A stretch of 64,000 nucleotides of DNA. Source: Brotaphodocola faecis. Lineage in GTDB: Bacteria > Bacillota > Clostridia > Lachnospirales > Lachnospiraceae. How positions within the stretch are numbered: position 1 is the first letter of the stretch; the number at the start of each line of letters is the position of its first letter. The notes below the pieces were generated by a model, which saw only the letters and a program-made list of their open reading frames with translations, made no database searches and was not told the origin of the DNA. This document shows positions 17,044 to 25,438 of this stretch, piece by piece. The translations under genes were made by a program, and so were the position numbers. The stretch spans positions 32,127 through 96,126 of the forward strand of contig NZ_JBBMFJ010000009.1 in NCBI RefSeq assembly GCF_040096075.1, read 5' to 3'.

Positions 17044-18156
17044 ATGTACACTTACGCCTGGTATCACTGGCTTACTTTCTTCTATATTTACTGTTTCTGC
17101 GGCTGGATCTTTGAATCCACCTATGTTTCCTTAAAACAGCACCATTTTGTCAATCGTGGTTTTCTGCGGCTCCCCATGCTGCCCCTTTATGGCACCGGCG
17201 CAGTCATGATGCTGTGGGTATCCCTGCCAGTCAAAGACAATCTGTTTCTCGTTTACTGCTCCGGCGTGGTGGCTGCCACCCTGCTGGAATATGTGACCGG
17301 CTACGTGATGGAACGGCTGTTCAAGGTCCGCTACTGGGATTACAGCAATCAGAGGTTTAACCTCCACGGTTACATCTGCCTGACCTCCTCCATTGCCTGG
17401 GGATTTTTAACCATCTTTATGACGGAAGTCATCCACAAACCCATCGAACGTTTTGTGCTGAACCTGCCGCCGGCACTGGAATGGTGCCTGCTGGGCGTAA
17501 TCAGCGGATGCTTTGTCATGGATACCATCCAGTCCACGAAGGAAGCGCTCAACCTGGCCAAGGCCCTGGAGAATGTTGCAAAGCTGCGGGCCGAGCTGGA
17601 AGATATGCAGGTGCAGCTTGCACTCTTAAAAGCTGAGACCGCGCAGAATATTGAAACCGCTAAGGCAGAGCTGCGTGAAACCGTGGCTGAGAGTGTCGAA
17701 GCACACAAAGAAATGGTGGCTGCCCGCAAAGAAGCACTGGAAGATGCCGTTGCCGCCGGAAAAGAAAAACTGGCCGAGACGGCTGCGATTCAAAAGGATC
17801 GTCTCGCGGAAACCGCTGCGGCTCACAGGGAAATGCTGGCTACTGCGGCTGAGATTCACAAAGAAGCAATTGAGGCACGGAAGGAGGAACTGGTCGAGGC
17901 TGTGGAAGCCCACAGAGAAACTGTGGCTGCCCGCAGGGAGGAACTGGCCGAAACTGCCGCTGCACACAAAGCTGCCCTGGCTGCACGCATCAGCACACTG
18001 AACGCAAAGATGAACGAAACCACCCGTCTCTTAAACAGCAAAAAAACCGCGATTCGCCCATCCATCCTGCGCCGCAACCCAACCGCAGTGTCCAGACGCT
18101 TTGCCGATGCCTGGAAAGAGCTTTACAATGAATGGGAGAAACAGAAGCATGCGTAA
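17044..18156 (+). CDS. CmpB-like membrane protein fused to a long hendecad-repeat helix
   Basis: Residues 1-165 form a multi-span membrane domain of the putative ABC-transporter type IV / CmpB family, common in Clostridia and of unknown function. Recognisable pieces are FCGWIFESTYVSL, NRGFLRLPMLPLYGTGA and WDYSNQRFNLHGYI. From about 165 to 330 the protein is one charged Ala/Glu helix; between about 219 and 310 it repeats every 11 residues (EKLAETAAIQK, DRLAETAAAHR, EMLATAAEIHK), with two 18-residue variants. The end (330-370) is basic. The ATG at 17044 has GAGG nine bases upstream; the earlier TTG is too close to it. The helix could lie along the membrane or act as a spacer; that is inference. 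Confidence 0.75.
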   Translation: MYTYAWYHWLTFFYIYCFCGWIFESTYVSLKQHHFVNRGFLRLPMLPLYGTGAVMMLWVSLPVKDNLFLVYCSGVVAATLLEYVTGYVMERLFKVRYWDYSNQRFNLHGYICLTSSIAWGFLTIFMTEVIHKPIERFVLNLPPALEWCLLGVISGCFVMDTIQSTKEALNLAKALENVAKLRAELEDMQVQLALLKAETAQNIETAKAELRETVAESVEAHKEMVAARKEALEDAVAAGKEKLAETAAIQKDRLAETAAAHREMLATAAEIHKEAIEARKEELVEAVEAHRETVAARREELAETAAAHKAALAARISTLNAKMNETTRLLNSKKTAIRPSILRRNPTAVSRRFADAWKELYNEWEKQKHA

Positions 18157-18207
18157 CAGGACAAGGTACCGGCTGCCCGGCCTGCATGTCATATCGGAGG
18201 CATTTTT

Positions 18208-19155
18208 ATGGATTTAAAACAAATTGAATACATCGTAAAAATTGATGATGAGCACAGCATTACCCGCGCGGCGGAGAAGCTGTTCGTGACCCAGTCTGCC
18301 TTAAACCAGCAGCTTTTGCGGCTGGAAAAGGAGCTGGGTGCGCCACTCTTCCACCGCAGCAAGGTAGATATGCGCCCCACCGAAATTGGTCAGGTCTATT
18401 TAGACAACGCAAGGGAGATCCTGCGGATCAAGCAGCGTACCTACAATCTGATCAACGACATGACCGATGCAAAAAAAGGCCGCCTCTCCATCGGCTTTAC
18501 GCCTGGGCGCGGCAGTGAAATGTTTACCCATGTCTACCCGGCCTTTCACCAGTCCTACCCGAATGTTGTCGTGGAACCCCATGAACTGAGCGTACACCGC
18601 CAGCAGCAGATGATATCCCAGGGTAATCTGGATATTGGTTTTCAGACACTTTCCGAACGCCAGAGAACCGACAGTGAGTACATAAAGCTTGGTGAGGAGG
18701 AGATTTTTCTCCTGGTGCCCAGCATTCATCCGGCTGTGGAACAGCTGACGGCCGCACAAACAGTTGCACCAGGTCCACATCACGCCACCAATCAGCAGTC
18801 AGCCGTGCCATATCCCATTGCCAACCTGGCCCTGTTTCAGTACGAGCCGTTTGTCCTGATGTACAAGGAATCCACGATCCGGGCCATCACCGATGAGATT
18901 TTCCGCAAGTCCGGCTTCACCCCAAACGTGCTGTTTGAAACTGCCAGCAACAACACGGTATTATCCATGATTGAGGCAAACCTCTGCTGCGGCGTGGTTC
19001 CAGAATACTATGTGCGCAGACTGCCAGAAGGGATCAGCTGTTTCGCGTTTGCTTCCCATCCGTCCTGGGATATTGTGGCCAACTACCGCAAGAACGGATA
19101 CTTAAGTGAAGCAGCAAAATACTTCATCGAACTGGTCCGTGAATTCTGGACATAA
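18208..19155 (+). CDS. LysR-family transcriptional regulator
   Basis: The 315 residues have an N-terminal winged helix-turn-helix (SITRAAEKLFVTQSALNQQL) and a C-terminal periplasmic-binding-like effector domain (from about 90), as in LysR regulators. A low-complexity insert near residues 182-207 (TAAQTVAPGPHHATNQQS) interrupts the effector domain and is unusual. The ribosome binding site is CGGAGG. It follows the CmpB-like gene by 51 bp on the same strand with no terminator between, so they may be cotranscribed. No target is evident. Confidence 0.88.
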   Translation: MDLKQIEYIVKIDDEHSITRAAEKLFVTQSALNQQLLRLEKELGAPLFHRSKVDMRPTEIGQVYLDNAREILRIKQRTYNLINDMTDAKKGRLSIGFTPGRGSEMFTHVYPAFHQSYPNVVVEPHELSVHRQQQMISQGNLDIGFQTLSERQRTDSEYIKLGEEEIFLLVPSIHPAVEQLTAAQTVAPGPHHATNQQSAVPYPIANLALFQYEPFVLMYKESTIRAITDEIFRKSGFTPNVLFETASNNTVLSMIEANLCCGVVPEYYVRRLPEGISCFAFASHPSWDIVANYRKNGYLSEAAKYFIELVREFWT

Positions 19156-19170
19156 TAAAATATTTCAACA

Positions 19171-19219
19171 AAAATGGTTCTGGAAAACCACCACATCCGG
19201 CGTCTTCCAGAACCATTTT
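19171..19219. terminator. Bidirectional terminator between the lysR gene and proS
   Basis: Perfect 15-bp inverted repeat (AAAATGGTTCTGGAA / TTCCAGAACCATTTT) between convergent genes; A and T runs at the ends serve both strands. Confidence 0.92.
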
Positions 19220-19239
19220 TCTATTGCAATATCAAATTT

Positions 19240-20673
19240 TTAGTATGCTCTGCCCCAGTAAACCATCTTCTTAGCCGGTTTTCCACAGCATACGCACTTG
19301 TCGGACAGGTGCTCCTGTGCGAACGGCATGCAGCGGGAGGTTGCAGCGGTGTCTTCTTTGATCTTGTCCTCGCAGGCCTGATCGCCGCACCACATAGCTT
19401 TTACAAAACCAGGTTTCTCATTGATGGTCTTTACAAACTCATCGTAAGTGGTTGCAACGTAGGTGTGGGAATCGCGGTGTGCTCTTGCGCGCTCCAGCAT
19501 ATCATTCTGGATGGTGTCTAAGAGCTCGCCTGCCTTTGCCTCAATCTCGTCTAAGGAAACCGTGATCTTCTCGTGGGTATCACGGCGAACCAGAACAGCC
19601 TCGTTGTTTTCGATATCTCTCGGTCCGATCTCCACACGTACCGGAATTCCACGCATCTCAGACTCACTGAACTTCCAGCCCGGGCTCTTGTCGGAATCGT
19701 CTACCTTTACCCTGAAGTTGGAAAGAACATCTCTTAATTCAAATGCTTTGTCCAGAACGCCCTCCTTCTGCTGCTGGATCGGAACGATCACAACCTGAGT
19801 CGGAGCAATTCTCGGCGGCAGTACCAGGCCGTTGTTGTCACCGTGTACCATGATGATAGCGCCGATCATACGGGTTGTCATGCCCCAGGAAGTCTGGTGC
19901 ACATACTGCAGGGTGTTGTCTTTTGCTGCGTACTGAATGCCGAATGCCTTTGCGAATCCGTCACCGAAGTTATGGCTGGTACCGGACTGTAGGGCTTTTC
20001 CGTCGTGCATCAGGGACTCAATGGTGTAGGTAGCCTCTGCACCTGCAAATTTCTCTTTATCGGTCTTCTGGCCGCGGATCACCGGAATAGCCAGAACCTG
20101 CTCACAGAAATCTGCGTACAGATTCAGCATCTGGATGGTTCTTGCCTCAGCCTCCTCTGCGGTTGCGTGAGCGGTGTGTCCCTCCTGCCATAAGAACTCT
20201 CTGGAACGCAGGAACGGACGGGTGGTCTTCTCCCATCTTACTACGGAACACCACTGGTTATATACCTTCGGCAGATCACGGTAAGAGTGAATATCCTTTG
20301 CATAGAAGTCACAGAACAAAGTCTCAGAAGTCGGACGTACGCACAGGCGCTCCTGCAGCGGCTCCAGACCACCGTGGGTTACCCATGCAACCTCCGGCGC
20401 AAAACCTTCTACGTGATCTTTCTCTTTCTCCAGCAGACTCTCCGGAATGAAGATCGGCATGTATACATTCTGTACGCCGGTCTCTTTGAAGCGGCGGTCC
20501 AGTTCATGCTGAATGTTCTCCCAGATTGCGTAACCAGCCGGTTTGATGACCATGCAGCCCTTTACGCTCGCGTAGTCACACAGCTCTGCTTTTTTTACCA
20601 CATCCGTATACCACTGGGCGAAATCCTCGTCCATGGATGTGATGGCTTCTACCATTTTCTTATCCTTTGCCAT
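19240..20673 (-). CDS. proS: Prolyl-tRNA synthetase, archaeal/eukaryotic type
   Basis: Charges tRNA-Pro with proline. The 477 residues lack the YbaK-like editing insert of the long bacterial enzyme and match the short type: class II motif 2 around WEKTTRPFLRSREFLWQEGHT, motif 3 region, an anticodon-binding domain (PTQVVIVPIQQQ), and a C-terminal zinc-like domain with CMPFAQ and KCVCCGKPAKKMVYWGRAY. Expression is controlled by the T-box upstream. It is a single gene. Confidence 0.96.
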   Translation of the reverse strand: MAKDKKMVEAITSMDEDFAQWYTDVVKKAELCDYASVKGCMVIKPAGYAIWENIQHELDRRFKETGVQNVYMPIFIPESLLEKEKDHVEGFAPEVAWVTHGGLEPLQERLCVRPTSETLFCDFYAKDIHSYRDLPKVYNQWCSVVRWEKTTRPFLRSREFLWQEGHTAHATAEEAEARTIQMLNLYADFCEQVLAIPVIRGQKTDKEKFAGAEATYTIESLMHDGKALQSGTSHNFGDGFAKAFGIQYAAKDNTLQYVHQTSWGMTTRMIGAIIMVHGDNNGLVLPPRIAPTQVVIVPIQQQKEGVLDKAFELRDVLSNFRVKVDDSDKSPGWKFSESEMRGIPVRVEIGPRDIENNEAVLVRRDTHEKITVSLDEIEAKAGELLDTIQNDMLERARAHRDSHTYVATTYDEFVKTINEKPGFVKAMWCGDQACEDKIKEDTAATSRCMPFAQEHLSDKCVCCGKPAKKMVYWGRAY

Positions 20674-20693
20674 GTTTAATCTCCTTTATTTAT

Positions 20694-20953
20694 AAAAAAA
20701 GTCACCCGGTCCTCTGCCATCTCTGACAAGGGACCGAATGACCAGATAAATTCGGCGGTACCACCCTGATTAGCGCTGCAATACGTGCAGAATCACTCAC
20801 TCTATGCTCCGTTAACGCCGGAAACTACGCTGCAGTTCGCTGCAGGACTCCAAGGCCGGTTCAGCTTCCAGTGACATAAAGGCCTTGCACCTGATGGCCC
20901 TCTCTCTGTAATGTAATGTCCGCTTACTAATCCTCTTCACTGTCGTTTTCTAA
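20694..20953 (-). promoter_or_regulatory. T-box riboswitch controlling proS
   Basis: The minus-strand leader has the T-box sequence GGGTGGTACCGC (20755-20766). A terminator follows it, with stem GTCATTCGGTCC / GGACCGGGTGAC (20701-20712 with 20731-20742) and seven T. Upstream are the AGAGAG element and a long stem I region. T-boxes sense uncharged tRNA; the amino acid here should be proline from the gene served. A CCG triplet in GAACCGG is a plausible specifier codon, but I assign it only tentatively. Confidence 0.93.
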
Positions 20954-20959
20954 TGCTTG

Positions 20960-20988
20960 ATTTTAAGCCATTTTGCCCGCTTTGTCAA
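20960..20988 (-). promoter_or_regulatory. proS promoter
   Basis: Minus strand: -35 TTGACA, 17-bp spacer, -10 TAAAAT, a near-consensus housekeeping promoter directly ahead of the T-box. Confidence 0.85.
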
Positions 20989-21092
20989 GGGAAGGCGCAC
21001 TGTCCTCTCCTTTTATTATTATTCAAATAATTTATCTGCTTATTTTTGTGGAAAACAGAAAATTTCTGTCAAAATTTCATTCATTTTTTAAC

Positions 21093-21121
21093 TTGACATT
21101 TTATTTTTGTCTGCCTATAAT
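21093..21121 (+). promoter_or_regulatory. Consensus promoter of the amino acid ABC transporter operon
   Basis: Perfect TTGACA, 17-bp spacer, TATAAT. Transcription should start near 21128, giving a leader of about 165 nt. Confidence 0.9.
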
Positions 21122-21155
21122 GCAAACCATAAACTTAAGACCCAAACCGATCACA

Positions 21156-21237
21156 GCGAATGTGCCGCCGCGCATTCCGGATCAATAAAACAGGCAAAGG
21201 CGCTTGGAGATCTGATTCTCTGAGCGCCTTTTCGCAT
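21156..21237 (+). promoter_or_regulatory. Candidate attenuator in the ABC transporter leader
   Basis: The leader has a first hairpin (GAATGTGC / GCGCATTC, about 21159-21178). A second, terminator-like one follows: AAGGCGCT and GGAGA pair with TCTC and GAGCGCCTT, then TTC. It sits after a consensus promoter and before the first gene, which suggests conditional termination. I see no T-box motif or known riboswitch core. Confidence 0.5.
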
Positions 21238-21294
21238 CTTATTCAGAAAGGCCAGGAGTGCCGGTTGTTCCAGCAGTTCTGGAAGGTGAATGAC

Positions 21295-22026
21295 ATGGCT
21301 GACATGGTAAAAGTCGAACATCTGAAAAAAAATTTCGGGGACCTTGAGGTCCTGAAAGATATCAATCTGACGGTAAAGGAAGGCGAAAAGCTGGTCATCA
21401 TCGGCCCGTCCGGTTCCGGTAAATCCACCTTTATCCGGTGCATCAACCATCTGGAGGATCCGACCTCGGGTACCATCTCCATCGCCGGAACCCCTGTTAC
21501 CAAAAAGAACTACCTGGACATGGCCAAGAAATATTCTTCCATGGTCTTCCAGCAGTTTAACCTTTATCCGCACCTGACGGTACTGGAAAACCTGACACTC
21601 GCTCCCATCAAGCTGCAGCACGTTCCAAAGGAAGAAGCCAAAGCCACTGCGTTAAAATGTCTGGACCGGGTTGGATTAAAGGCCAAGGCCGGCAATTATC
21701 CGGTACAGCTCTCCGGCGGGCAGCAGCAGCGTGTAGCCATTGCCAGAGCACTCTGCACGAATCAGCCGTTGATTCTTTTTGATGAACCTACCTCAGCACT
21801 GGATCCGGAAATGGTCCAGGAGGTTTTAAATGTTATGGTCGAGCTGGCCAAGGAAAATATCACCATGATCTGTGTCACTCATGAAATGGGATTTGCCAGA
21901 CAGGTCGCTGACCGGGTGATCTTCATGGACGGTGGATATATTGTTGAGGAAGGGACACCGGAGCATTTCTTCACCGCCCCGGAGCATGAGCGCACCAAAG
22001 CGTTCTTAAGCAAGATTTTACATTAA
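21295..22026 (+). CDS. ATP-binding protein of a polar amino acid ABC transporter
   Basis: Drives import of a polar amino acid. I start at the ATG at 21295 (MADMVKVEHLKKNFG), with GGAAGG eight bases upstream, giving 243 residues, the family's usual length. Walker A is GPSGSGKST, the signature is LSGGQQQRVAIARAL, Walker B is LILFDEPTSALD, and the switch His is in VTHEMGFA. This fits the GlnQ/HisP class. The longer frame upstream passes through the attenuator and is not coding. Confidence 0.95.
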   Translation: MADMVKVEHLKKNFGDLEVLKDINLTVKEGEKLVIIGPSGSGKSTFIRCINHLEDPTSGTISIAGTPVTKKNYLDMAKKYSSMVFQQFNLYPHLTVLENLTLAPIKLQHVPKEEAKATALKCLDRVGLKAKAGNYPVQLSGGQQQRVAIARALCTNQPLILFDEPTSALDPEMVQEVLNVMVELAKENITMICVTHEMGFARQVADRVIFMDGGYIVEEGTPEHFFTAPEHERTKAFLSKILH

Positions 22027-22050
22027 TTTTTCTATGAGGAGGAAACAATT

Positions 22051-22968
22051 ATGAAAAAGAGCATGAAAAAAGTAACTGCCATGACCATGGCCGCTATGAT
22101 GGCCGCACTGTTAGGCGGATGTGGTTCCTCATCCTCTGAGACCACCGCTGCTGCCACTACCGCAAAAGCAGAGGAAACCACTGCCGCAGCTTCCGAAGCT
22201 GGTTCCACAGAGGCTGCTGCTTCTGGCGATGTCAGCGCAGACGTACAGAAAATTGTTGACCGCGGCGTTTTAAAAGTAGGATGCAAATCCGATGTTCCGA
22301 ACTTCTCCCTGCAGAACACCGCAACCGGTGAATACGAAGGCTTTGAAGATGATCTGGCGTACAACATTGCCGGTGAAATCTTCGGATGCACTCCGGAGGA
22401 AGCCAAAGACAAGAAACTGGTTGAGTTCCAGGGCGTTACCGCCAAGACCAGAGGACCGCTTCTGGAGAACGGCGAGATTGACCTGGTTATCGCAACCTTT
22501 ACCATTACCGATGAGAGAAAAGAAACCTACAACTTCTCCACTCCGTACTACACCGACGCCGTTGGCCTTCTGGTAAACAACGATTCCGGCATCGAGTCCA
22601 TTGAAGATCTGGACGGCAAGATCATCGGCGTAGCCCAGTCCTCCACCACCAAGGATGGCTTCAAAGCCTATGTGGAGGAAAAAGCCCTCAACGTAAATCC
22701 GGAGTTCCAGGAATTTGACGGTTACCCGGCACTGGCTCAGGCCCTGGCTACCAAGCAGATTGACTGCTTCTCTGTAGACCGCGCGATCCTTTCCGGTTAT
22801 GTAAATGATTCCAACCATATTCTGGATGACCGCTTCAGTGAGCAGGAATACGGTGTTGCATCCGCAAAAGAGAACACCGGTCTTGCTGAACTGGTAGACA
22901 AGAAAGTAACTTCCATGCTTTCCGACGGTTCCATGAAAGCACTGCAGGATCAGTGGAACTTACAGTAA
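22051..22968 (+). CDS. Substrate-binding lipoprotein of the amino acid ABC transporter
   Basis: The 305 residues start with a lipoprotein signal whose lipobox LGGC puts the lipidated Cys at 24. A Ser/Thr/Ala/Glu-rich linker follows to about 65, then a family 3 solute-binding domain. The motifs LKVGCKSDVPNFS and LVIATFTITDERKETYNFS are typical of glutamate/aspartate binders, and the ATPase-SBP-permease-permease order matches known glutamate systems. The specificity is inferred. The ribosome binding site is GAGGAGG. Confidence 0.9.
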   Translation: MKKSMKKVTAMTMAAMMAALLGGCGSSSSETTAAATTAKAEETTAAASEAGSTEAAASGDVSADVQKIVDRGVLKVGCKSDVPNFSLQNTATGEYEGFEDDLAYNIAGEIFGCTPEEAKDKKLVEFQGVTAKTRGPLLENGEIDLVIATFTITDERKETYNFSTPYYTDAVGLLVNNDSGIESIEDLDGKIIGVAQSSTTKDGFKAYVEEKALNVNPEFQEFDGYPALAQALATKQIDCFSVDRAILSGYVNDSNHILDDRFSEQEYGVASAKENTGLAELVDKKVTSMLSDGSMKALQDQWNLQ

Positions 22969-22989
22969 AATAATCCGGAAAATGATATC

Positions 22990-23020
22990 GAGAACGCGTC
23001 ACTGGCGCGTTCTCTGATTT
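22990..23020 (+). terminator. Hairpin between the binding protein and permease genes
   Basis: Perfect 9-bp stem GAGAACGCG / CGCGTTCTC (22990-22998, 23006-23014) followed by TGATTTTA. In such operons a leaky terminator or 3'-stabilising stem keeps binding-protein mRNA above permease mRNA; that use here is inference. Confidence 0.6.
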
Positions 23021-23056
23021 TATCAAACTATGAAACAGTAAAGGATGATGGGTATT

Positions 23057-23785
23057 ATGATCAAAGGTCTTTTAGAAGGAAAACGATGGGCCGCCCTTTT
23101 GAAGGCGCTCCCTGAATATTATGTGCCGGGATTTATCATGACTCTGAAGATTTCCATCGTCGGCCTTCTGGTCGCCTTGGTCCTGGGAATTGTGTTCGGT
23201 ACATTTTCTACAATGAAATTCAAACCCGCAAAAATTCTTGCCCGCATTTACGTGGAATTTTTGCAGAACACACCACTGGCACTGCAGATCCTGTTTTACT
23301 ACTCGGTGCTTCCACTCCTCTTTTCCAATTCCGGCTTCCGTATCCCCAAGTTTGTTCTTGGCGTTATCGGAGTCGGCGTATACCACGGAGCTTACATAGC
23401 AGAGGTGATCCGTACCGGTATCGAGGCTGTACCAAAAGGGCAGTCCGAGGCCGCAGCTTCCCAGGGTTTTTCGTATCTGGAGACCATGTACTATATCATT
23501 CTTCCCCAGACGATCCGCATCATCATGCCGCCTCTGGCAAATCAGGCACTGAATCTGGTGAAGAACACTTCTATCCTGGCCATGGTAGCCGGAATGGACC
23601 TGATGTACTACACCGATTCCTGGGGTGCTGACCGCGGATACTTTGCCCAGGCCTATTTCACCAGCGCGCTGCTGTATTTTATCATCTGCTTCCCGCTGGC
23701 CCGCCTTGGACGTTATCTGGAGATTCGCTCTATGCGTCTTCCGGCACCGAAAAAAATCGTGATTGAGGAGGAAGGCTTATGTTAG
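23057..23785 (+). CDS. Amino acid ABC transporter permease (first)
   Basis: His/Glu/Gln/Arg-type permease that forms half of the membrane channel. It has about five spans and the EAA loop EVIRTGIEAVPKGQSEAAASQGFS that contacts the ATPase. Three in-frame ATGs (23045, 23048, 23057) are possible; only the last leaves room after the AAAGG at 23040, so I prefer it, giving 242 residues. It overlaps the next permease by 7 bp. Confidence 0.92.
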   Translation: MIKGLLEGKRWAALLKALPEYYVPGFIMTLKISIVGLLVALVLGIVFGTFSTMKFKPAKILARIYVEFLQNTPLALQILFYYSVLPLLFSNSGFRIPKFVLGVIGVGVYHGAYIAEVIRTGIEAVPKGQSEAAASQGFSYLETMYYIILPQTIRIIMPPLANQALNLVKNTSILAMVAGMDLMYYTDSWGADRGYFAQAYFTSALLYFIICFPLARLGRYLEIRSMRLPAPKKIVIEEEGLC

Positions 23786-24441
23786 CATTGTTTGATCAGA
23801 TTTTTACCTTTGCCAATGTCACCTTCATGCTAAAGGGCCTGGCCATGTCCGTAGCCATCGCAGTGCTGGCCACCATCATCAGCATGTTCTTCGGCACGAT
23901 CCTGGCCCTGATCCGCACCTACGCGAACGGACCATTCCAGTGGGCTTCCGCCCTGGTTGCTGTATACACGGAGTTTTTCCGCTGCACGCCGAATCTGCTG
24001 TGGATCCTCTGGATCTATTTCACCATCAAGGGAAATAAAATTGCGGTTTCCGTGTTTGCTATCTCCCTGTTTACCTCCGCTGTTATGGCCGAGATCTTCC
24101 GCGGCGGCTTAAACTCCATCCCGAAGGGACAGTTTGAGGCAGCCCAGTCCCAGGGCTTTTCCTTCCTGCAGACACTGTGGTATATCATCCTTCCGCAGAC
24201 CTACAAGAAAGTCATCCCGGCACTGCTCAGCCAGGTCATTACCATCATCAAGGATACTTCCTTCTTAAAGATGGTGGATGTAGCCGAGTTCATGCGCAAC
24301 TGCGCCATTGTCATGGGCAGCATCTATGATGTCCGCGGCATGATTATGCTGCTGGCCTTCGAAGGCATCTGTTACTTTGTAATCTGCTTTGCGCTCAGCT
24401 GCGTCGTCAGAGGATACCAGAAAACCATTGTGACCGCTTAA
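23779..24441 (+). CDS. Amino acid ABC transporter permease (second)
   Basis: Second channel subunit, 220 residues, of the same family as the preceding one. The EAA loop reads EIFRGGLNSIPKGQFEAAQSQGFS. Overlap with the first permease (ATG inside its last codons) implies coupled translation, as expected for a heterodimeric channel. Confidence 0.93.
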   Translation: MLALFDQIFTFANVTFMLKGLAMSVAIAVLATIISMFFGTILALIRTYANGPFQWASALVAVYTEFFRCTPNLLWILWIYFTIKGNKIAVSVFAISLFTSAVMAEIFRGGLNSIPKGQFEAAQSQGFSFLQTLWYIILPQTYKKVIPALLSQVITIIKDTSFLKMVDVAEFMRNCAIVMGSIYDVRGMIMLLAFEGICYFVICFALSCVVRGYQKTIVTA

Positions 24442-24454
24442 GGAGGGAAGATTC

Positions 24455-25048
24455 ATGGATAAATACACCATCACCATTACCAGGGAGTTCGGAAGTCTGG
24501 GCCGCCCCATTGCCCACGCCCTCTCCCAGAAGCTTGGGGTTGAATATTATGACCGGGATATCGTGGATGAGGTTGCGAAGCAGTTAAACCTGCCGGTGTC
24601 CCAGATCAGCGACGCGGAGGAAACCTCCCACAACCATTTCTTCGCCCACATGTTCCCGCTTGGTACAGACAAACAGTACATTCAGGATATGATTTTTGAT
24701 GTGCAGAAGGATATCATCCTGGATCTGACACGAAAATCCAGCTGCATCATTGTAGGGCGCTGCTCCGATTTTCTGCTGCAGAATGAACCGAATGTGCTGA
24801 ACATCTTCATTTACGCTCCTTACAAGGCACGCCTGGAAAACTGCGTGCACACGCTGGAAATGTCTGAGGAAGATGCCAAGCGCACCATCATGAAGGTCGA
24901 TAAGGCCCGAAGCGCCTACCACAAACGCTATGCCGGATACTTCCCGGCTGACCCGATGCACAAGCACCTGATGATTGATTCATCTTTGCTTGGCGTAGAA
25001 GGGACCGCGGATCTGATTGCGGAGGTAGTACGACGGAAATTCCGGTAA
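24455..25048 (+). CDS. Cytidylate kinase-like protein
   Basis: The 197 residues match the Cytidylate_kin2 family: N-terminal TITREFGSLGRPIAHALSQKLG in place of a classic P-loop, a YYDRDIV segment, then KVDKARSAYHKRY near the lid. The reaction and substrate in this family are not settled. It follows the transporter by 13 bp with a good ribosome binding site (AAGGAGG), so it is probably the last gene of that operon; a link with amino acid uptake is not obvious. Confidence 0.8.
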   Translation: MDKYTITITREFGSLGRPIAHALSQKLGVEYYDRDIVDEVAKQLNLPVSQISDAEETSHNHFFAHMFPLGTDKQYIQDMIFDVQKDIILDLTRKSSCIIVGRCSDFLLQNEPNVLNIFIYAPYKARLENCVHTLEMSEEDAKRTIMKVDKARSAYHKRYAGYFPADPMHKHLMIDSSLLGVEGTADLIAEVVRRKFR

Positions 25049-25070
25049 ATAACAAAATTGGAAAGCAACG

Positions 25071-25110
25071 AAAATGCCGGGCGGCGTCAAATGGCGCCTT
25101 CCGGCATTTT
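25071..25110. terminator. Terminator after the cytidylate kinase-like gene
   Basis: 10-bp arms AAAATGCCGG / CCGGCATTTT with inner GGCG pairing, between convergent genes; it can serve both strands. Confidence 0.9.
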
Positions 25111-25129
25111 CTGTACACAAATTAAATTT

Positions 25130-25438
25130 TTATATGGCTTCGTACCCCATCCGCAGCGTAATAGCCGCGTCTTCCGTCACTTCATCGGTGTCAAACCAGG
25201 TGTAGTTGCGGACGATTTCGGACAGGTTGCCGCCTTCCGCGTCGTAGACCTGCTGTGGAATGCTCTCGATGAGTTTTCCCAGGTTGTCTCCTGCTTTCAC
25301 CTGTGGCATGGGCTGGCCTGCTTTTTTGTAGAGCATGCCAATGGCACAGGTAGCTTCACAGGTATTGATCAGCCTGGACGGCGGCGTGAACAGGGTTGAT
25401 TTCAGTTTTACGGACTGAACTGTCAGTTCATAGACCAT
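25130..25438 (-). CDS. Small protein of unknown function, coupled to the molybdopterin enzyme
   Basis: I do not recognise this 102-residue protein. It is soluble and starts MVYELTVQSVKLKSTLF; two Cys at 27 and 31 (CEATC) could bind metal, and the rest is acidic. Its ATG overlaps the end of the molybdopterin oxidoreductase gene by 11 bp, so the two are translated together. That suggests a small subunit, an electron-transfer partner or a dedicated chaperone. It is not an obvious TorD-type chaperone or ferredoxin-type subunit. Confidence 0.65.
   Translation of the reverse strand: MVYELTVQSVKLKSTLFTPPSRLINTCEATCAIGMLYKKAGQPMPQVKAGDNLGKLIESIPQQVYDAEGGNLSEIVRNYTWFDTDEVTEDAAITLRMGYEAI

Noticed and set aside
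21120..21188. 22-codon leader peptide ORF ending just before the ABC-operon attenuator
   Set aside because: Its ATG lies within the -10 of the consensus promoter, so it is not on that transcript, and no ribosome binding site precedes it.
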